49,702 nt of DNA, from assembly GCA_036260255.1 (NCBI GenBank), contig DATAAF010000025.1:1-49702 (forward strand), given 5' to 3'. Origin of the DNA: DASZJY01 sp036260255 (GTDB lineage Bacteria; Actinomycetota; Acidimicrobiia; Acidimicrobiales; AC-14). The notes beneath the pieces are model-generated. The model did not search any database, was not told the origin of the DNA, and was given only the letters and a program-made list of their open reading frames with translations. The translations under genes were made by a program, and so were the position numbers. Shown piece by piece: positions 1-7,889 of this stretch (its first letter is position 1; every line of letters starts with the position of its first letter).

Positions 1-155
1 GACGCCTTGATGTCGCCCAGACGCCGGCTGACACCCTCCGGCCGGACCAGCAGCGGGTCGTCGACGTACACGTCGAGCACCTTCGTGCGCGTCCCCGGCT
101 CTTCGAGCCACACGGCCAGCCAGTTGCCGGTCCGCTGCACGGTGATGCCCTTCAT
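1..155 (-). CDS. Partial unknown protein (3' end outside window)
   Basis: The minus strand is open across the left edge and has codon use like its neighbours. From an ATG at 155 it reads MKGITVQRTGNWLAVWLEEP and continues through VLDVYVDDPLLVRPEGVSRR to the window edge. The frame also stays open upstream to about 221, so the start is uncertain: no good ribosome binding site precedes 155. No family is recognised. It is transcribed away from the tRNA-Val gene. A chance open frame cannot be excluded because only about 50 codons are visible. Confidence 0.4.
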   Translation of the reverse strand, partial: MKGITVQRTGNWLAVWLEEPGTRTKVLDVYVDDPLLVRPEGVSRRLGDIKA

Positions 156-229
156 CCGGTCTACATCGGCGTCGGCAACAGTCTCCTTGAGCGACCGGCG
201 GTAGCGTTGGTGGCCCGACGAGACGTCTC

Positions 230-303
230 GGGCGCTTAGCTCAGCTGGCGAGAGCACCTCCCTTACAAGGAGGCGGTCGGGGGTTCGAGTCCCTCAGCGC
301 CCA
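230..303 (+). tRNA. tRNA-Val (anticodon UAC)
   Basis: A full cloverleaf is visible: acceptor arms GGGCGCT and AGCGCCC, D-arm GCTC/GAGC, anticodon stem CCTCC/GGAGG with loop CTTACAA, and T-loop TTCGAGT. The anticodon TAC reads Val codons. The discriminator is A303 and CCA is not encoded. A TAGCGT box at 202-207 could be the -10 element. Confidence 0.95.
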
Positions 304-336
304 CACCTTCGTCCGGCGTGAGACGCTCGACGAGCC

Positions 337-1278
337 ATGCCGTCCCTGAACCGACCGGTTCGTGTCGCCGTGCTGCCTCCCGAGCGGACGTGGGCGTCCA
401 CCGCGGTGGAGGAAGGCGGTGGCGTCGTCGCCGACCTGGGGGGCGCCGAAGCTCTGGTCTGGGCGGCGGGAATCGACGAGCCGGGGCTCGGTCCCGACGA
501 CCTCCGGGAGGTGCTGCGCCGCCACCCGGGGATCCGGTGGGTGCAGCTGCCGTGGAGCGGGGTCGACGACCAGCAGGCGGCGGGCGTCTTGGACCACGAC
601 CACGTCTGGACGAGCGGCAAGGGCCTCTACGCCGGCGTGGTGGCCGAGCACGCCCTGTGCCTGACCCTCGCAGGGCTGCACCACCTCAAGCCCTACAGCC
701 GGGCACGGGCGTGGTCCGACCCCGCCGGGACGCGCCTGGTCGGAGGGCGGGTGACCGTGTTCGGCGGCGGTGGCGTGGCGCGTCACCTCGTCCGGCTGCT
801 GGAGCCGTTCGGGTGCCACGTCACCGTCGTCCGCAGGCACCGAGCGCCCATGCCCGGTGTCGACCGGGTGGTCGGCTGGGACCGGCGGGACGACGCGCTC
901 GGGGCCGACGCGGTGATCCTCGCCCTCGCCCTGACCGCCGAGACGGACCGGTTCTTCGGGCGCGCCCAGCTCGAGCGGATGGAGCACCACGCCTGGCTGG
1001 TGAACGTCGCCCGAGGCCGTCACGTGGTCACCGACGACCTCGTCGACGCGCTCCGCTCCGAGCGCATAGGAGGCGCGTGCCTCGACGTCACCGACCCGGA
1101 GCCCCTCCCCGAGGGTCATTCGCTGTGGTCGCTGCCCAACTGCCTCGTCACCCCGCACAGCGCGACCACGTGGGAGCTCGTGATCCCCTTGCTCCAAGGC
1201 CGTATAACCGACAACGTCGGGCGGTTCTCGCACGGCGAGCCCCTGGTGGGAGTCGTCGACCCCGATCTCGGCTACTGA
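337..1278 (+). CDS. D-isomer-specific 2-hydroxyacid dehydrogenase
   Basis: A 313-residue cytoplasmic NAD(P)-dependent oxidoreductase of the D-2-hydroxyacid dehydrogenase family, which reduces 2-keto acids to D-2-hydroxy acids. The dinucleotide-binding segment is TVFGGGGVARHLVRLLEPFG near residue 135. The catalytic Arg lies in VNVARGRHV, the Glu in DVTDPEPLPEGH and the His in VTPHSATTWE, in the usual order. Length is normal for the family. The ATG at 337 is preferred because the catalytic N-domain starts immediately (VRVAVLPPE). The 3' end overlaps the convergent dehydrogenase gene by 7 bp. The substrate cannot be told from sequence. Confidence 0.88.
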   Translation: MPSLNRPVRVAVLPPERTWASTAVEEGGGVVADLGGAEALVWAAGIDEPGLGPDDLREVLRRHPGIRWVQLPWSGVDDQQAAGVLDHDHVWTSGKGLYAGVVAEHALCLTLAGLHHLKPYSRARAWSDPAGTRLVGGRVTVFGGGGVARHLVRLLEPFGCHVTVVRRHRAPMPGVDRVVGWDRRDDALGADAVILALALTAETDRFFGRAQLERMEHHAWLVNVARGRHVVTDDLVDALRSERIGGACLDVTDPEPLPEGHSLWSLPNCLVTPHSATTWELVIPLLQGRITDNVGRFSHGEPLVGVVDPDLGY

Positions 1279-2447
1279 GCCGAGGCGTCCAGCCGCGCCA
1301 TGTTCTCCTCGGCGAGGTAGACGGCCGCGTGGCGGGTCGTGGTCCCCGTCCGATCGGCGCCCGTCAACACTGCGTCGGTCAGCTCGCCGATGACGGTGTC
1401 GATCCGTGCGAACGACGCCTCGGGCGTGGGGGCGATGTCGCCGAACAGCGTCCACCACCACCAGGCGTTCGCTCCGCAGTTGGCGACGACATCAGGGACG
1501 ATCGTGACGCTCCGGGCGGTGAGAGCGTTCTCGGCGCCCGGCGTGAGCGACAGGTTGGCCCCTTCCACGACGTAGCGGGCGGCCAGCGACTCATGGTCGT
1601 GCTCGTCGACCGAGTACGAGACGGCGGCGGTGACCAGGACGTCGGCCGGCGTGGTGAGCCACCCCCGACCCGGCCCGAGCTCGTCGCCGGGCCGGAGCCT
1701 CGAGCGGTCGAGCAGGCCACCGGCGCGGCGGTGCCGGAGGAGGTGCTCGACGTCGAGACCGCGAGGGTTGGACACGGTGCCGGCGGCGTCCGCCACCATC
1801 ACGACGCGCACGCCGGCGCGGCTGAGGTAGCGGGCGGCCGGGCCGCCGACGGAGCCGAAGCCCTGCACGGCCGCCGAGCAGCCCGCCGGGTCCTCGCCAC
1901 GGAGGCGGAGCGCCGCCACCGCGGCACGGGCCACGCCGTAGCCGCCGACCACGTCGGCGAGCCCGAGCCCGTCGACCTCGTGCGCGAAGGCGGTCCGCAG
2001 CCGGCGCAGCCCTCGCTCGGCGCCGTCGGGGATGTGGGGAAGCATGGCGTCGACCGTCGAGCGCAATCCCACCGCCGCGGCCGCGTCGTCCAGGTCGGCG
2101 TGGCGCACGCCCAGGTCCGACCCCGTCGCCCAGCAGCTCTCGAGCAGGTGGCGTACCGACGCCACGTACCGCCGCAACACGCCGGCGGCACCGGGCGCGG
2201 CGGGGTCGACGTCGATACCGCCCTTGCCCCCGCCGTAGGGCCGGTAGGCGTCGCCCGACCGGTACTGCAGCGCCTCCTTCACCGACATCACTTCGGCCAG
2301 GCCGGCCACCTCGTCGCGGCTGCACCCAGCGCGCATGCGTATGCCGCCGCTGGCCACGCCGCGCCGCAGCCGGTCGAGGACGACGTGGCAGGTGGCGCCC
2401 GTCTCGGCGTCGGTCCAGGTGTCCTCGAAGTGGGGAGCGCGCGTCAG
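1272..2447 (-). CDS. Glu/Leu/Phe/Val dehydrogenase family protein
   Basis: NAD(P)-dependent oxidative deamination of an L-amino acid. The conserved Gly/Lys substrate loop YRPYGGGKGGID and the nucleotide-binding loop VQGFGSVGGPAARYL are present, followed by VVEGANLSLT and VPDVVANCGANAW typical of the C-domain. The first standard start codon in frame (GTG 2357) would cut into the conserved N-domain, since family-like residues (CHVVLDRLRRGVASGGIRM) are encoded upstream. A CTG at 2447 overlapping the TGA of the upstream gene fits better and gives 391 residues. It is probably the last gene of the rsbQ-rsbP transcription unit. Whether it prefers Glu, Leu or Val is not resolved. Confidence 0.8.
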   Translation of the reverse strand: MTRAPHFEDTWTDAETGATCHVVLDRLRRGVASGGIRMRAGCSRDEVAGLAEVMSVKEALQYRSGDAYRPYGGGKGGIDVDPAAPGAAGVLRRYVASVRHLLESCWATGSDLGVRHADLDDAAAAVGLRSTVDAMLPHIPDGAERGLRRLRTAFAHEVDGLGLADVVGGYGVARAAVAALRLRGEDPAGCSAAVQGFGSVGGPAARYLSRAGVRVVMVADAAGTVSNPRGLDVEHLLRHRRAGGLLDRSRLRPGDELGPGRGWLTTPADVLVTAAVSYSVDEHDHESLAARYVVEGANLSLTPGAENALTARSVTIVPDVVANCGANAWWWWTLFGDIAPTPEASFARIDTVIGELTDAVLTGADRTGTTTRHAAVYLAEENMARLDASAQ

Positions 2448-3664
2448 GGCCCCGCCGATCCCTTCTCCGGGACCTTGACAACGACGACCGCCATGTCGTC
2501 CTTGGCGTGACCCTCCTGGAACTCGAGGGCGGTCGAGACGATGGCGTCGGCGATGTCCTGGGCGCTGCCCCGAGCGGCGCGGGCGACGGCGGCGCGCAGT
2601 CCTTCGTCGTCGAAGAAGGCGCCGTTGCGCCGGGCCTCGATGACGCCGTCGGTGTAGAGCACGACGACCTCGCCGGGGCCCAGATAGGTCGCGCTGTCCC
2701 TTAGGTGGGGTGTGTCGAGCATGCCGAGGATGGTCCCGGTCTCGCCGACGGTGTCGAAGGTGGCTTCCGGAGGCAGCCGGAGCGGCAGGTGGTGCCCGCC
2801 GGAGGACACGGTGAAGCGGAGACCCTCGGGGCGGTGATCGAGCATGGCGAACACGGCGGTGCAGAAGTGCTCCGGGTGGTAGCGGACGAGCGTGTCGTGG
2901 AGGCTGGCGAGGACGGCGCTCGGGTAGGGCGTGCGCAGGGCCTCTGCCCGGACGGTGTACCGGGCGAGGGCGGTGATGACGGCGGCGGCGGGGCCCTTGC
3001 CGCAGACGTCGCCCAGCACGACCGCCCAGGTGCCCCGGCCGGTCTCGAACACGTCGTAGAAGTCGCCCCCGACCTCGCTGCCGTCACCGGCCGGCCGGTA
3101 CGCCCCGGCCACGTCGAGCCCGGGCACGGCGAGGATCTCGGGCGGGAGGAACGTCGTTTGGAGTGTCCGGGCAAGTGCCGTCGCCCGCGCCTCGGACTCC
3201 TCGGCCCGGTGGCGCGCGGTCAGCAGCTCCCGCTCGTAGGCGCGCCGCTCGGTCGCGTCGAAGAGGGCGGAGCGGATGACCAGCGGGCTCCCGTCGGCGT
3301 CCCGGCGGAGCACCGAGTTCACCAGGACGGGCAGACGGGCGCCTGACGAGCAGACGAGCTCGACGGCGATCTCCCGGACCCGCCCTTGCATCAGCAGCAA
3401 CGGCGCGAGGTGCGTCTCGTAGAAGATGCGGTCGCCGGGCGCCAGCAGCTGCTGGAACCGCCTCCGCCCGACGAGGGTGTCCCGTTCGTAGCCGGTCCAG
3501 GCGAGGAAGGTGCCGTTGACCTTCGCGATCGTGCCGTCGGGACGGGTCGACAGGTAGGCGCACGGTGCGCTGTCGTACAGCTCTTCGGGGTCGTCGTCGA
3601 GCAGGGCGGCGTAGAAGCCCTCGCCGACCTCGGCCTCGCTGACCACCGCGTCGGGTTCGGTCAT
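2444..3664 (-). CDS. rsbP: RsbP-like PAS-PP2C (SpoIIE-type) serine phosphatase
   Basis: A 406-residue protein with an N-terminal PAS domain (about residues 30-150, PCAYLSTRPDGTIAKVNGTF), a short coiled linker and a C-terminal PPM/SpoIIE phosphatase (about 190-400). Metal-site motifs VGGDFYDVF, GDVCGKGPAAAV, YTDGVIEARR and KDDMAVVVV are intact. In Bacillus subtilis RsbP is the energy-stress phosphatase that dephosphorylates the anti-anti-sigma factor RsbV, and it needs RsbQ. The ATG at 3664 overlaps the stop of the hydrolase gene (ATGA), which reproduces the rsbQ-rsbP pairing. Open frame upstream of 3664 is only the shadow of the neighbour. Its anti-anti-sigma target is not in the window. Confidence 0.85.
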   Translation of the reverse strand: MTEPDAVVSEAEVGEGFYAALLDDDPEELYDSAPCAYLSTRPDGTIAKVNGTFLAWTGYERDTLVGRRRFQQLLAPGDRIFYETHLAPLLLMQGRVREIAVELVCSSGARLPVLVNSVLRRDADGSPLVIRSALFDATERRAYERELLTARHRAEESEARATALARTLQTTFLPPEILAVPGLDVAGAYRPAGDGSEVGGDFYDVFETGRGTWAVVLGDVCGKGPAAAVITALARYTVRAEALRTPYPSAVLASLHDTLVRYHPEHFCTAVFAMLDHRPEGLRFTVSSGGHHLPLRLPPEATFDTVGETGTILGMLDTPHLRDSATYLGPGEVVVLYTDGVIEARRNGAFFDDEGLRAAVARAARGSAQDIADAIVSTALEFQEGHAKDDMAVVVVKVPEKGSAGP

Positions 3665-4467
3665 GACGCGGCGACGAAGGCGGCGATGGCGGCGACCGTC
3701 TCCTCCGGTGCGCTCAGGTTGGGGCAGTGCCCGGTGGCCCGCAGCCTGACGAACCGGCTCCCCGGGGTGTGCTCGTGGACGTAGGCGCCGACGGCGTCGG
3801 GGGCGATGGCGTCGTCGGAGCACTGCAGCACGAGCGCGGGAACCGTGACCCGGCCGAGGTCGCCCCGGTTGTCGGAGAGGAACGTGACCCGGGCGAAGCG
3901 CTTCTGGATCTCGGGGTCGGTCTGGCAGAAGCTGGCGGTCAGCTCGGCCCCCAGCTCAGGTCGCTCGGGGTTGCCCATGATCACCGGCGCCATGGCGCTC
4001 GACCATCCCAGGTAGTTGCTGTCGAGCGAGCTCAGCAGCCCGTCGATGTCCTCCCGGCTGAAGCCGCCCACGTAGTCGCCGTCGTCGATGTACCGGGGCG
4101 ACGGCCCGACCATCACCATCGCACCGAAGCGCTCGGGGTCGGCGTTGGCAGCCAGGACGCCGACCATGGCGCTCACCGAGTGTCCGACGAACACCACGTC
4201 TTGGAGGTCGAGGGCGGCGCAGATCTCGAGGACGTCCTGGGCGTAGCCCTGGAGGGAGCCGTAGCGGTCGGGGTCGTAGGCGGTCAGGTCGGAGCCGCCG
4301 GCGCCGACGTAATCGAACACCACCGTCCGGAAGCGGTCTTCGAAGGCGGGGACGACGAACCGCCAGATGTGCTTGTCGCACCCAAAGCCGTGGGCGAACA
4401 GCATCGGCCGCCCCGCGGGGTCGCCGCCGACGGTGACGTTGTTACGGGCGAGTATGTCGGTTGCCAC
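3661..4467 (-). CDS. rsbQ: RsbQ-like alpha/beta hydrolase
   Basis: A 268-residue alpha/beta hydrolase with nucleophile elbow GHSVSAM, an Asp in VLQCSDDAIAPDAVG and a His in ATGHCPNLS. Segments such as GYAQDVLEICAALDL, MVMVGPSPRY and GGFSREDIDGLL closely follow Bacillus RsbQ, which supplies a small-molecule signal or cofactor to the PAS domain of RsbP. It starts at GTG 4467, six nucleotides after a TATCGT box, so the mRNA is probably leaderless. It is followed by the phosphatase gene with a 4-nt overlap. Confidence 0.88.
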   Translation of the reverse strand: MATDILARNNVTVGGDPAGRPMLFAHGFGCDKHIWRFVVPAFEDRFRTVVFDYVGAGGSDLTAYDPDRYGSLQGYAQDVLEICAALDLQDVVFVGHSVSAMVGVLAANADPERFGAMVMVGPSPRYIDDGDYVGGFSREDIDGLLSSLDSNYLGWSSAMAPVIMGNPERPELGAELTASFCQTDPEIQKRFARVTFLSDNRGDLGRVTVPALVLQCSDDAIAPDAVGAYVHEHTPGSRFVRLRATGHCPNLSAPEETVAAIAAFVAAS

Positions 4468-4473
4468 GGCGTC

Positions 4474-4479
4474 ACGATA
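4474..4479 (-). promoter_or_regulatory. -10 box of a leaderless promoter for rsbQ
   Basis: On the minus strand TATCGT is followed by six nucleotides and then the GTG start codon, the geometry of leaderless actinobacterial promoters (TANNNT, 6-7 nt, +1 at the start codon). No Shine-Dalgarno sequence precedes the gene. Confidence 0.55.
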
Positions 4480-4500
4480 CGACGCCCCCGTCGCTAGTCG

Positions 4501-5598
4501 TCAGCCCGCCGCCGGGGCCGGTTGGGGCATCCGCCCCGAGCGCAGCTCGACGTAGACGACCTTGGCCGCCGCCACCAGGGGGACGGCAAGGAGGGCGCCG
4601 ACCACGCCGCCGGCGGAGACGCCCACCAGGGCGGCGGTCATTGTGGCGGGGGGCGAGAGCTTGACCGCCCGGCCCACGATCAACGGGCTCAGCAGGTGGT
4701 TCTCGAACTGCAGGTAGAGCACGAAGAACACCGCGCACGCCACGCCGGTGCCGGCGCTCTCGGTGAAGCCGAGGAGGACGAAGGGGATGCCACCGGCGGC
4801 TCCGCCGATCTGGGGCACCAGGTCGAACAGGGCGACCCACACGGCCACCAGCGGGGCCAGCGGCACGCCCAGCACCAGCCCGGCCACCAGGGTGGCCACA
4901 CCGGCCACCACCGCGACCAGGAGCGACCCGGCGACGTACTTGGCGACGGTGTCGTAGGCCAGGCGGCCGATCCGGTCGGCTCGCTCGCGCTGCGCCGGCA
5001 TCACGAGCCGGCGCGCCCCACGGACCAGGCGAGGGCCGTCGAGCAGGAGGCTGATGACTACGAGCACGGCGAAGGCGGTCGCCAGCACGGCGTCGGCGAC
5101 CCGGAGGGCGGCGTCGCCGAGGGGCGTGTCCTCCCCGGTCAGCCGGTCCGGGAGGCCCGCGATCCAGCGCTCGACCGCCTGGGCGGTGCCCGCCTCGCGG
5201 AGGTCGTCGCCGACCCAAGGGAGGTCGTCGATCTGGCCCACCACCCTGTCGATGTCGCGCCCCAGGTCGCGGGCCTGGTCGACGGCGGGGGGGCCCAGCA
5301 ACAGGACGGCACCGGTCAGGAGGACGAGCACGCCGAGCACGACCGCCGTGACCGCGCCCATCCGGTGCCCGCCCAGGCGCCGTTCGACCTTGGTGACCAG
5401 GGGGTCCAGGGCCAGGGCGAGCAGGGCGCCGACGGCCAGCACCGCCACCGCCCGCGGCGCCGCGCGCACCAGCCCGGTGGCCGCCACCAGCACGACGAAC
5501 GCGCCCAGCGCCCAGGCCACCGTCCGCCAGTCGAGGTCCACCTCGAGGACTTCGTGTCCCGTCCCGCCGGGCCCGCCGGGCTCGCTGGAGTCGGGCAC
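4501..5598 (-). CDS. AI-2E family transporter (permease)
   Basis: A 365-residue polytopic membrane protein. Paired hydrophobic segments lie at about residues 28-70 and a periplasmic stretch rich in charged residues (DQARDLGRDIDRVVGQID) follows. The family's C-terminal core contains FDLVPQIGGAAGGIPFVLLG, FENHLLSPLIVGRAVKLSP and a final helix pair. Members include TqsA/YdiK-type exporters and Na+(Li+)/H+ antiporters, so the substrate is open. It starts at GTG 5598, six nucleotides behind a TACAGT box shared head-to-head with the second AI-2E gene. It is a paralogue of its divergent neighbour. Confidence 0.85.
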   Translation of the reverse strand: MPDSSEPGGPGGTGHEVLEVDLDWRTVAWALGAFVVLVAATGLVRAAPRAVAVLAVGALLALALDPLVTKVERRLGGHRMGAVTAVVLGVLVLLTGAVLLLGPPAVDQARDLGRDIDRVVGQIDDLPWVGDDLREAGTAQAVERWIAGLPDRLTGEDTPLGDAALRVADAVLATAFAVLVVISLLLDGPRLVRGARRLVMPAQRERADRIGRLAYDTVAKYVAGSLLVAVVAGVATLVAGLVLGVPLAPLVAVWVALFDLVPQIGGAAGGIPFVLLGFTESAGTGVACAVFFVLYLQFENHLLSPLIVGRAVKLSPPATMTAALVGVSAGGVVGALLAVPLVAAAKVVYVELRSGRMPQPAPAAG

Positions 5599-5616
5599 GC
5601 CGGTACTGTACCGGCG
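5598..5616. promoter_or_regulatory. Palindromic bidirectional promoter/operator
   Basis: A perfect 19-bp palindrome, CGCCGGTAC-T-GTACCGGCG, fills the gap between two divergent start codons (GTG 5598 and ATG 5619). It contains TACTGT on the plus strand (5604-5609, nine nt before ATG) and TACAGT on the minus strand (5610-5605, six nt before GTG). Both genes can therefore be transcribed leaderlessly from overlapping -10 boxes, and the symmetry could also serve a dimeric repressor. Confidence 0.6.
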
Positions 5617-5618
5617 CG

Positions 5619-6662
5619 ATGGGCGAGGCTGACCTGAGGCGGCCCGCCCGGCGAACCCGGCTGCGCCTCACGCCTCGCTCGGTCGTGCTGGCGGTCGGCG
5701 CGCTCGGCCTGACCCTCGCCCTGCTCCGGGTGATCGACGCGTCCAAGCGGGTGATCGGGTGGATCCTCGTGGCCGGCGTGCTGGCCGGGCTGCTGCACCC
5801 GATCGTCACCCGACTGCAGCGGCACATGCGCAGGGGACTGGCTGTCGGCCTGGTGATGCTGACGATCGTCGGAGGGGCGGCGGCCGTCGTCTACGGGCTG
5901 GTCGACGACCTCCAGACGCAGACCCGCCGCCTTCAGGTGGCGGCGCCTGAGCGGGCCCGCAAGCTGGAGCAGTCGGAGCGGTTCGGCGAGCTCGCCCGCG
6001 ACCTCGACGTGGAGGACCGCACCCGCCGCTTCGTCGCCGAGGTGCCTGAGCGCCTCCGCGGCGGGACGCCGGCCGAGGCGATCCGGGCGACCGCCACCCG
6101 CGGGGTGGCCTACCTGGCCACCGGCGTGCTGACCGTCTTCTTCCTGCTCCACGGGCCCCGCATCGCCCGCTCGGCGCGCGACCAGCTCCGCGATCCGGCC
6201 CGCCGCGAGCGGCTCGACAGAGTCGGCCCCGCCGTCTACGGCCGGGCCTTCGGCTACGCCGGTGCCAGCCTGACCATGGCGTTGGCCGCCGGCCTGTTCG
6301 CCTATGCCCTCGCCCGCACCGCCGACGTTCCCGGGCCGGCGCCCCTTGCCCTCTGGGTCGGGTTGTGGGACCTCGTCCCGCTGGCCGGGGTGGTCGTCGG
6401 GGCGGCGCCGATCGTCGGGCTGGCCGCCGCCTCCTCGGGGGACCGGGCGCTCGTGCTGGCGTTGGCGTTCGTGGCTTACCAGCTGACCGAGAACCTTGTC
6501 GTGCAGCGGCGAGTGGAGGCGGCGACCGTGCGCCTGGGCCCGTTCATGACGCTGGCCGCCGGGCTCGTCGGCCTGGAGCTGAGCGGCGTGGCCGGGGCCC
6601 TGCTGTTCGTCCTCGCCGCCGCGATCCTCGCCGTGGCGGCCGACGAGGCCGCCGCCCCCTGA
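5619..6662 (+). CDS. AI-2E family transporter (permease), divergent paralogue
   Basis: A 347-residue membrane protein with the same architecture as the minus-strand AI-2E gene. The first helices are VVLAVGALGLTLALLRVID and WILVAGVLAGLLHPIV, and there is a soluble central region (residues about 95-160). The C-terminal family signature is WDLVPLAGVVVGAAPIVGLA, TENLVVQRRVEAATVRLGP and a terminal Ala/Val-rich helix. The P/Q loop in LVPLAG differs from LVPQIGG of the partner, so the two may have different specificities or form a hetero-oligomer. Its ATG lies only 20 bp from the partner's start. The 3' end is 5 bp from the convergent glycerate kinase gene. Confidence 0.83.
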   Translation: MGEADLRRPARRTRLRLTPRSVVLAVGALGLTLALLRVIDASKRVIGWILVAGVLAGLLHPIVTRLQRHMRRGLAVGLVMLTIVGGAAAVVYGLVDDLQTQTRRLQVAAPERARKLEQSERFGELARDLDVEDRTRRFVAEVPERLRGGTPAEAIRATATRGVAYLATGVLTVFFLLHGPRIARSARDQLRDPARRERLDRVGPAVYGRAFGYAGASLTMALAAGLFAYALARTADVPGPAPLALWVGLWDLVPLAGVVVGAAPIVGLAAASSGDRALVLALAFVAYQLTENLVVQRRVEAATVRLGPFMTLAAGLVGLELSGVAGALLFVLAAAILAVAADEAAAP

Positions 6663-6667
6663 CGCCG

Positions 6668-7849
6668 TCAGCCCAGCCGGCGCCCGACGTCCACCAGGCC
6701 GGCGATGCGCTCGCCCACCCGCGCCAGGCGCTCGCGGGTGCGATCGGGGTCCATGAGCTCGTCTTCGGTCGCCGGGCCCTCGACCGTCGAGAGGACGACG
6801 GCGATCCCCTCGTCCCGCAGGCGTTGGGCGGTGGGCGGGTCGAGGGGCGCCACCACCGCACCGACGGCGACGACGGGGACGTCGTGCCGCCGGGCCCGGC
6901 GGGCGACGCCGACGGGCAGCTTCCCCGCCAGGGTCTGGGAGTCGAGCATGCCCTCGGCGGTGACGACGAGCGACGCCCCTTCCAGCACCCGGTCGGCGTC
7001 GAGCGAGTCGAGGGCCAGCTCGACGCCGGGCTGCAGCCGGGCCCCGCAGAACGCCATGAGCCCGAACCCGAGACCCCCGGCCGCACCCGCGCCGGGCTCG
7101 CCCCTCAGGCGCCGGCCGACGGCCTCCTCCACCACGTCGGCGAAGTGGGAGAGGGCGGCGTCGAGCTCCTCGACCATCTCGGGAGTGGCCCCCTTCTGGG
7201 GGCCGTACACGGCGGCGGCACCGTCGGGTCCGAGGAGGGGGTTCTCGACGTCGCTGGCCACGACGATGTCGGCGTTCCCGAGCCGCTCGTCGAGCCCCGA
7301 GAGGTCGACCGAGTGCAGCTGGGCCAGCGCCGCGCCGCCCGGGGGGAGCTCGTCGCCGCCGGGGCCGGTCAGGCGGGCGCCGAGGGCCGACGCCATGCCC
7401 GCGCCACCGTCGTTGGTGGCGCTCCCGCCGACGCCCACCAGCAGCTTCCTGGCCCCGCGGTCGAGGGCGTCGGCGATCAGCTGGCCGGTCCCGTAGGTGG
7501 TCGTGCGGCGCGGGTCTCGGCGGTCCTTGGCGACCAGGGCCAGCCCCGAGGCGGCCGCCATCTCGATGACCGCGGTCTCGACGCCGTCGGCGAAGATGAG
7601 CCCGTACCGGGCCTCGACCTCCTCGCCGAGCGGCCCCCGCACCCGCACGTCGACGACGTCGCCGTTCGTCGCCGACACCATGCTCTCGACCCAGCCGTCC
7701 CCGCCGTCGGAGAGAGGGAGGAGCTCGATGCGCGCGTCGGCCCACACCCGTCGCACGCCCTCGGCCAGCGAGGCGGCGACGTCGGTGACGGGGAGGGACC
7801 CCTTGAAGGCGCCGGGGGCGACGACGACCTTCAGGTCGTCGGGGGCCAC
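6668..7849 (-). CDS. Glycerate kinase (GarK/GlxK family)
   Basis: A 393-residue cytoplasmic kinase phosphorylating glycerate, normally the last step of glyoxylate/glucarate or serine-type routes to glycolysis. Family landmarks are VVVAPGAFKGSLPVTDVA at the N-terminus, PLSDGGDGWVESMV, GVGGSATNDGGAGMASALGA and TAEGMLDSQTLAGKLPVGVA. The GTG at 7849 is chosen because the conserved protein begins a few residues later; the frame stays open upstream only as an antisense shadow of the deacetylase gene. It lies 40 bp downstream of the ChbG-like gene on the same strand and may be the last gene of the glycan operon, though its job is ordinary carbon metabolism. Confidence 0.88.
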   Translation of the reverse strand: MAPDDLKVVVAPGAFKGSLPVTDVAASLAEGVRRVWADARIELLPLSDGGDGWVESMVSATNGDVVDVRVRGPLGEEVEARYGLIFADGVETAVIEMAAASGLALVAKDRRDPRRTTTYGTGQLIADALDRGARKLLVGVGGSATNDGGAGMASALGARLTGPGGDELPPGGAALAQLHSVDLSGLDERLGNADIVVASDVENPLLGPDGAAAVYGPQKGATPEMVEELDAALSHFADVVEEAVGRRLRGEPGAGAAGGLGFGLMAFCGARLQPGVELALDSLDADRVLEGASLVVTAEGMLDSQTLAGKLPVGVARRARRHDVPVVAVGAVVAPLDPPTAQRLRDEGIAVVLSTVEGPATEDELMDPDRTRERLARVGERIAGLVDVGRRLG

Positions 7850-7889
7850 GCCGGCTCTTGGCCAAGAGGTCGGAGGATGCCGGCGGAGC

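Noticed and set aside
318..2510. 730-codon plus-strand open frame across the left end
   Set aside because: It is Arg/Ala/Gly-rich nonsense antisense or out of frame to the hydroxyacid dehydrogenase and the amino acid dehydrogenase, both of which have clear catalytic motifs.
5316..7865. 849-codon minus-strand open frame
   Set aside because: It spans convergent and divergent real genes in the wrong frame; composition is typical of high-G+C shadow frames.
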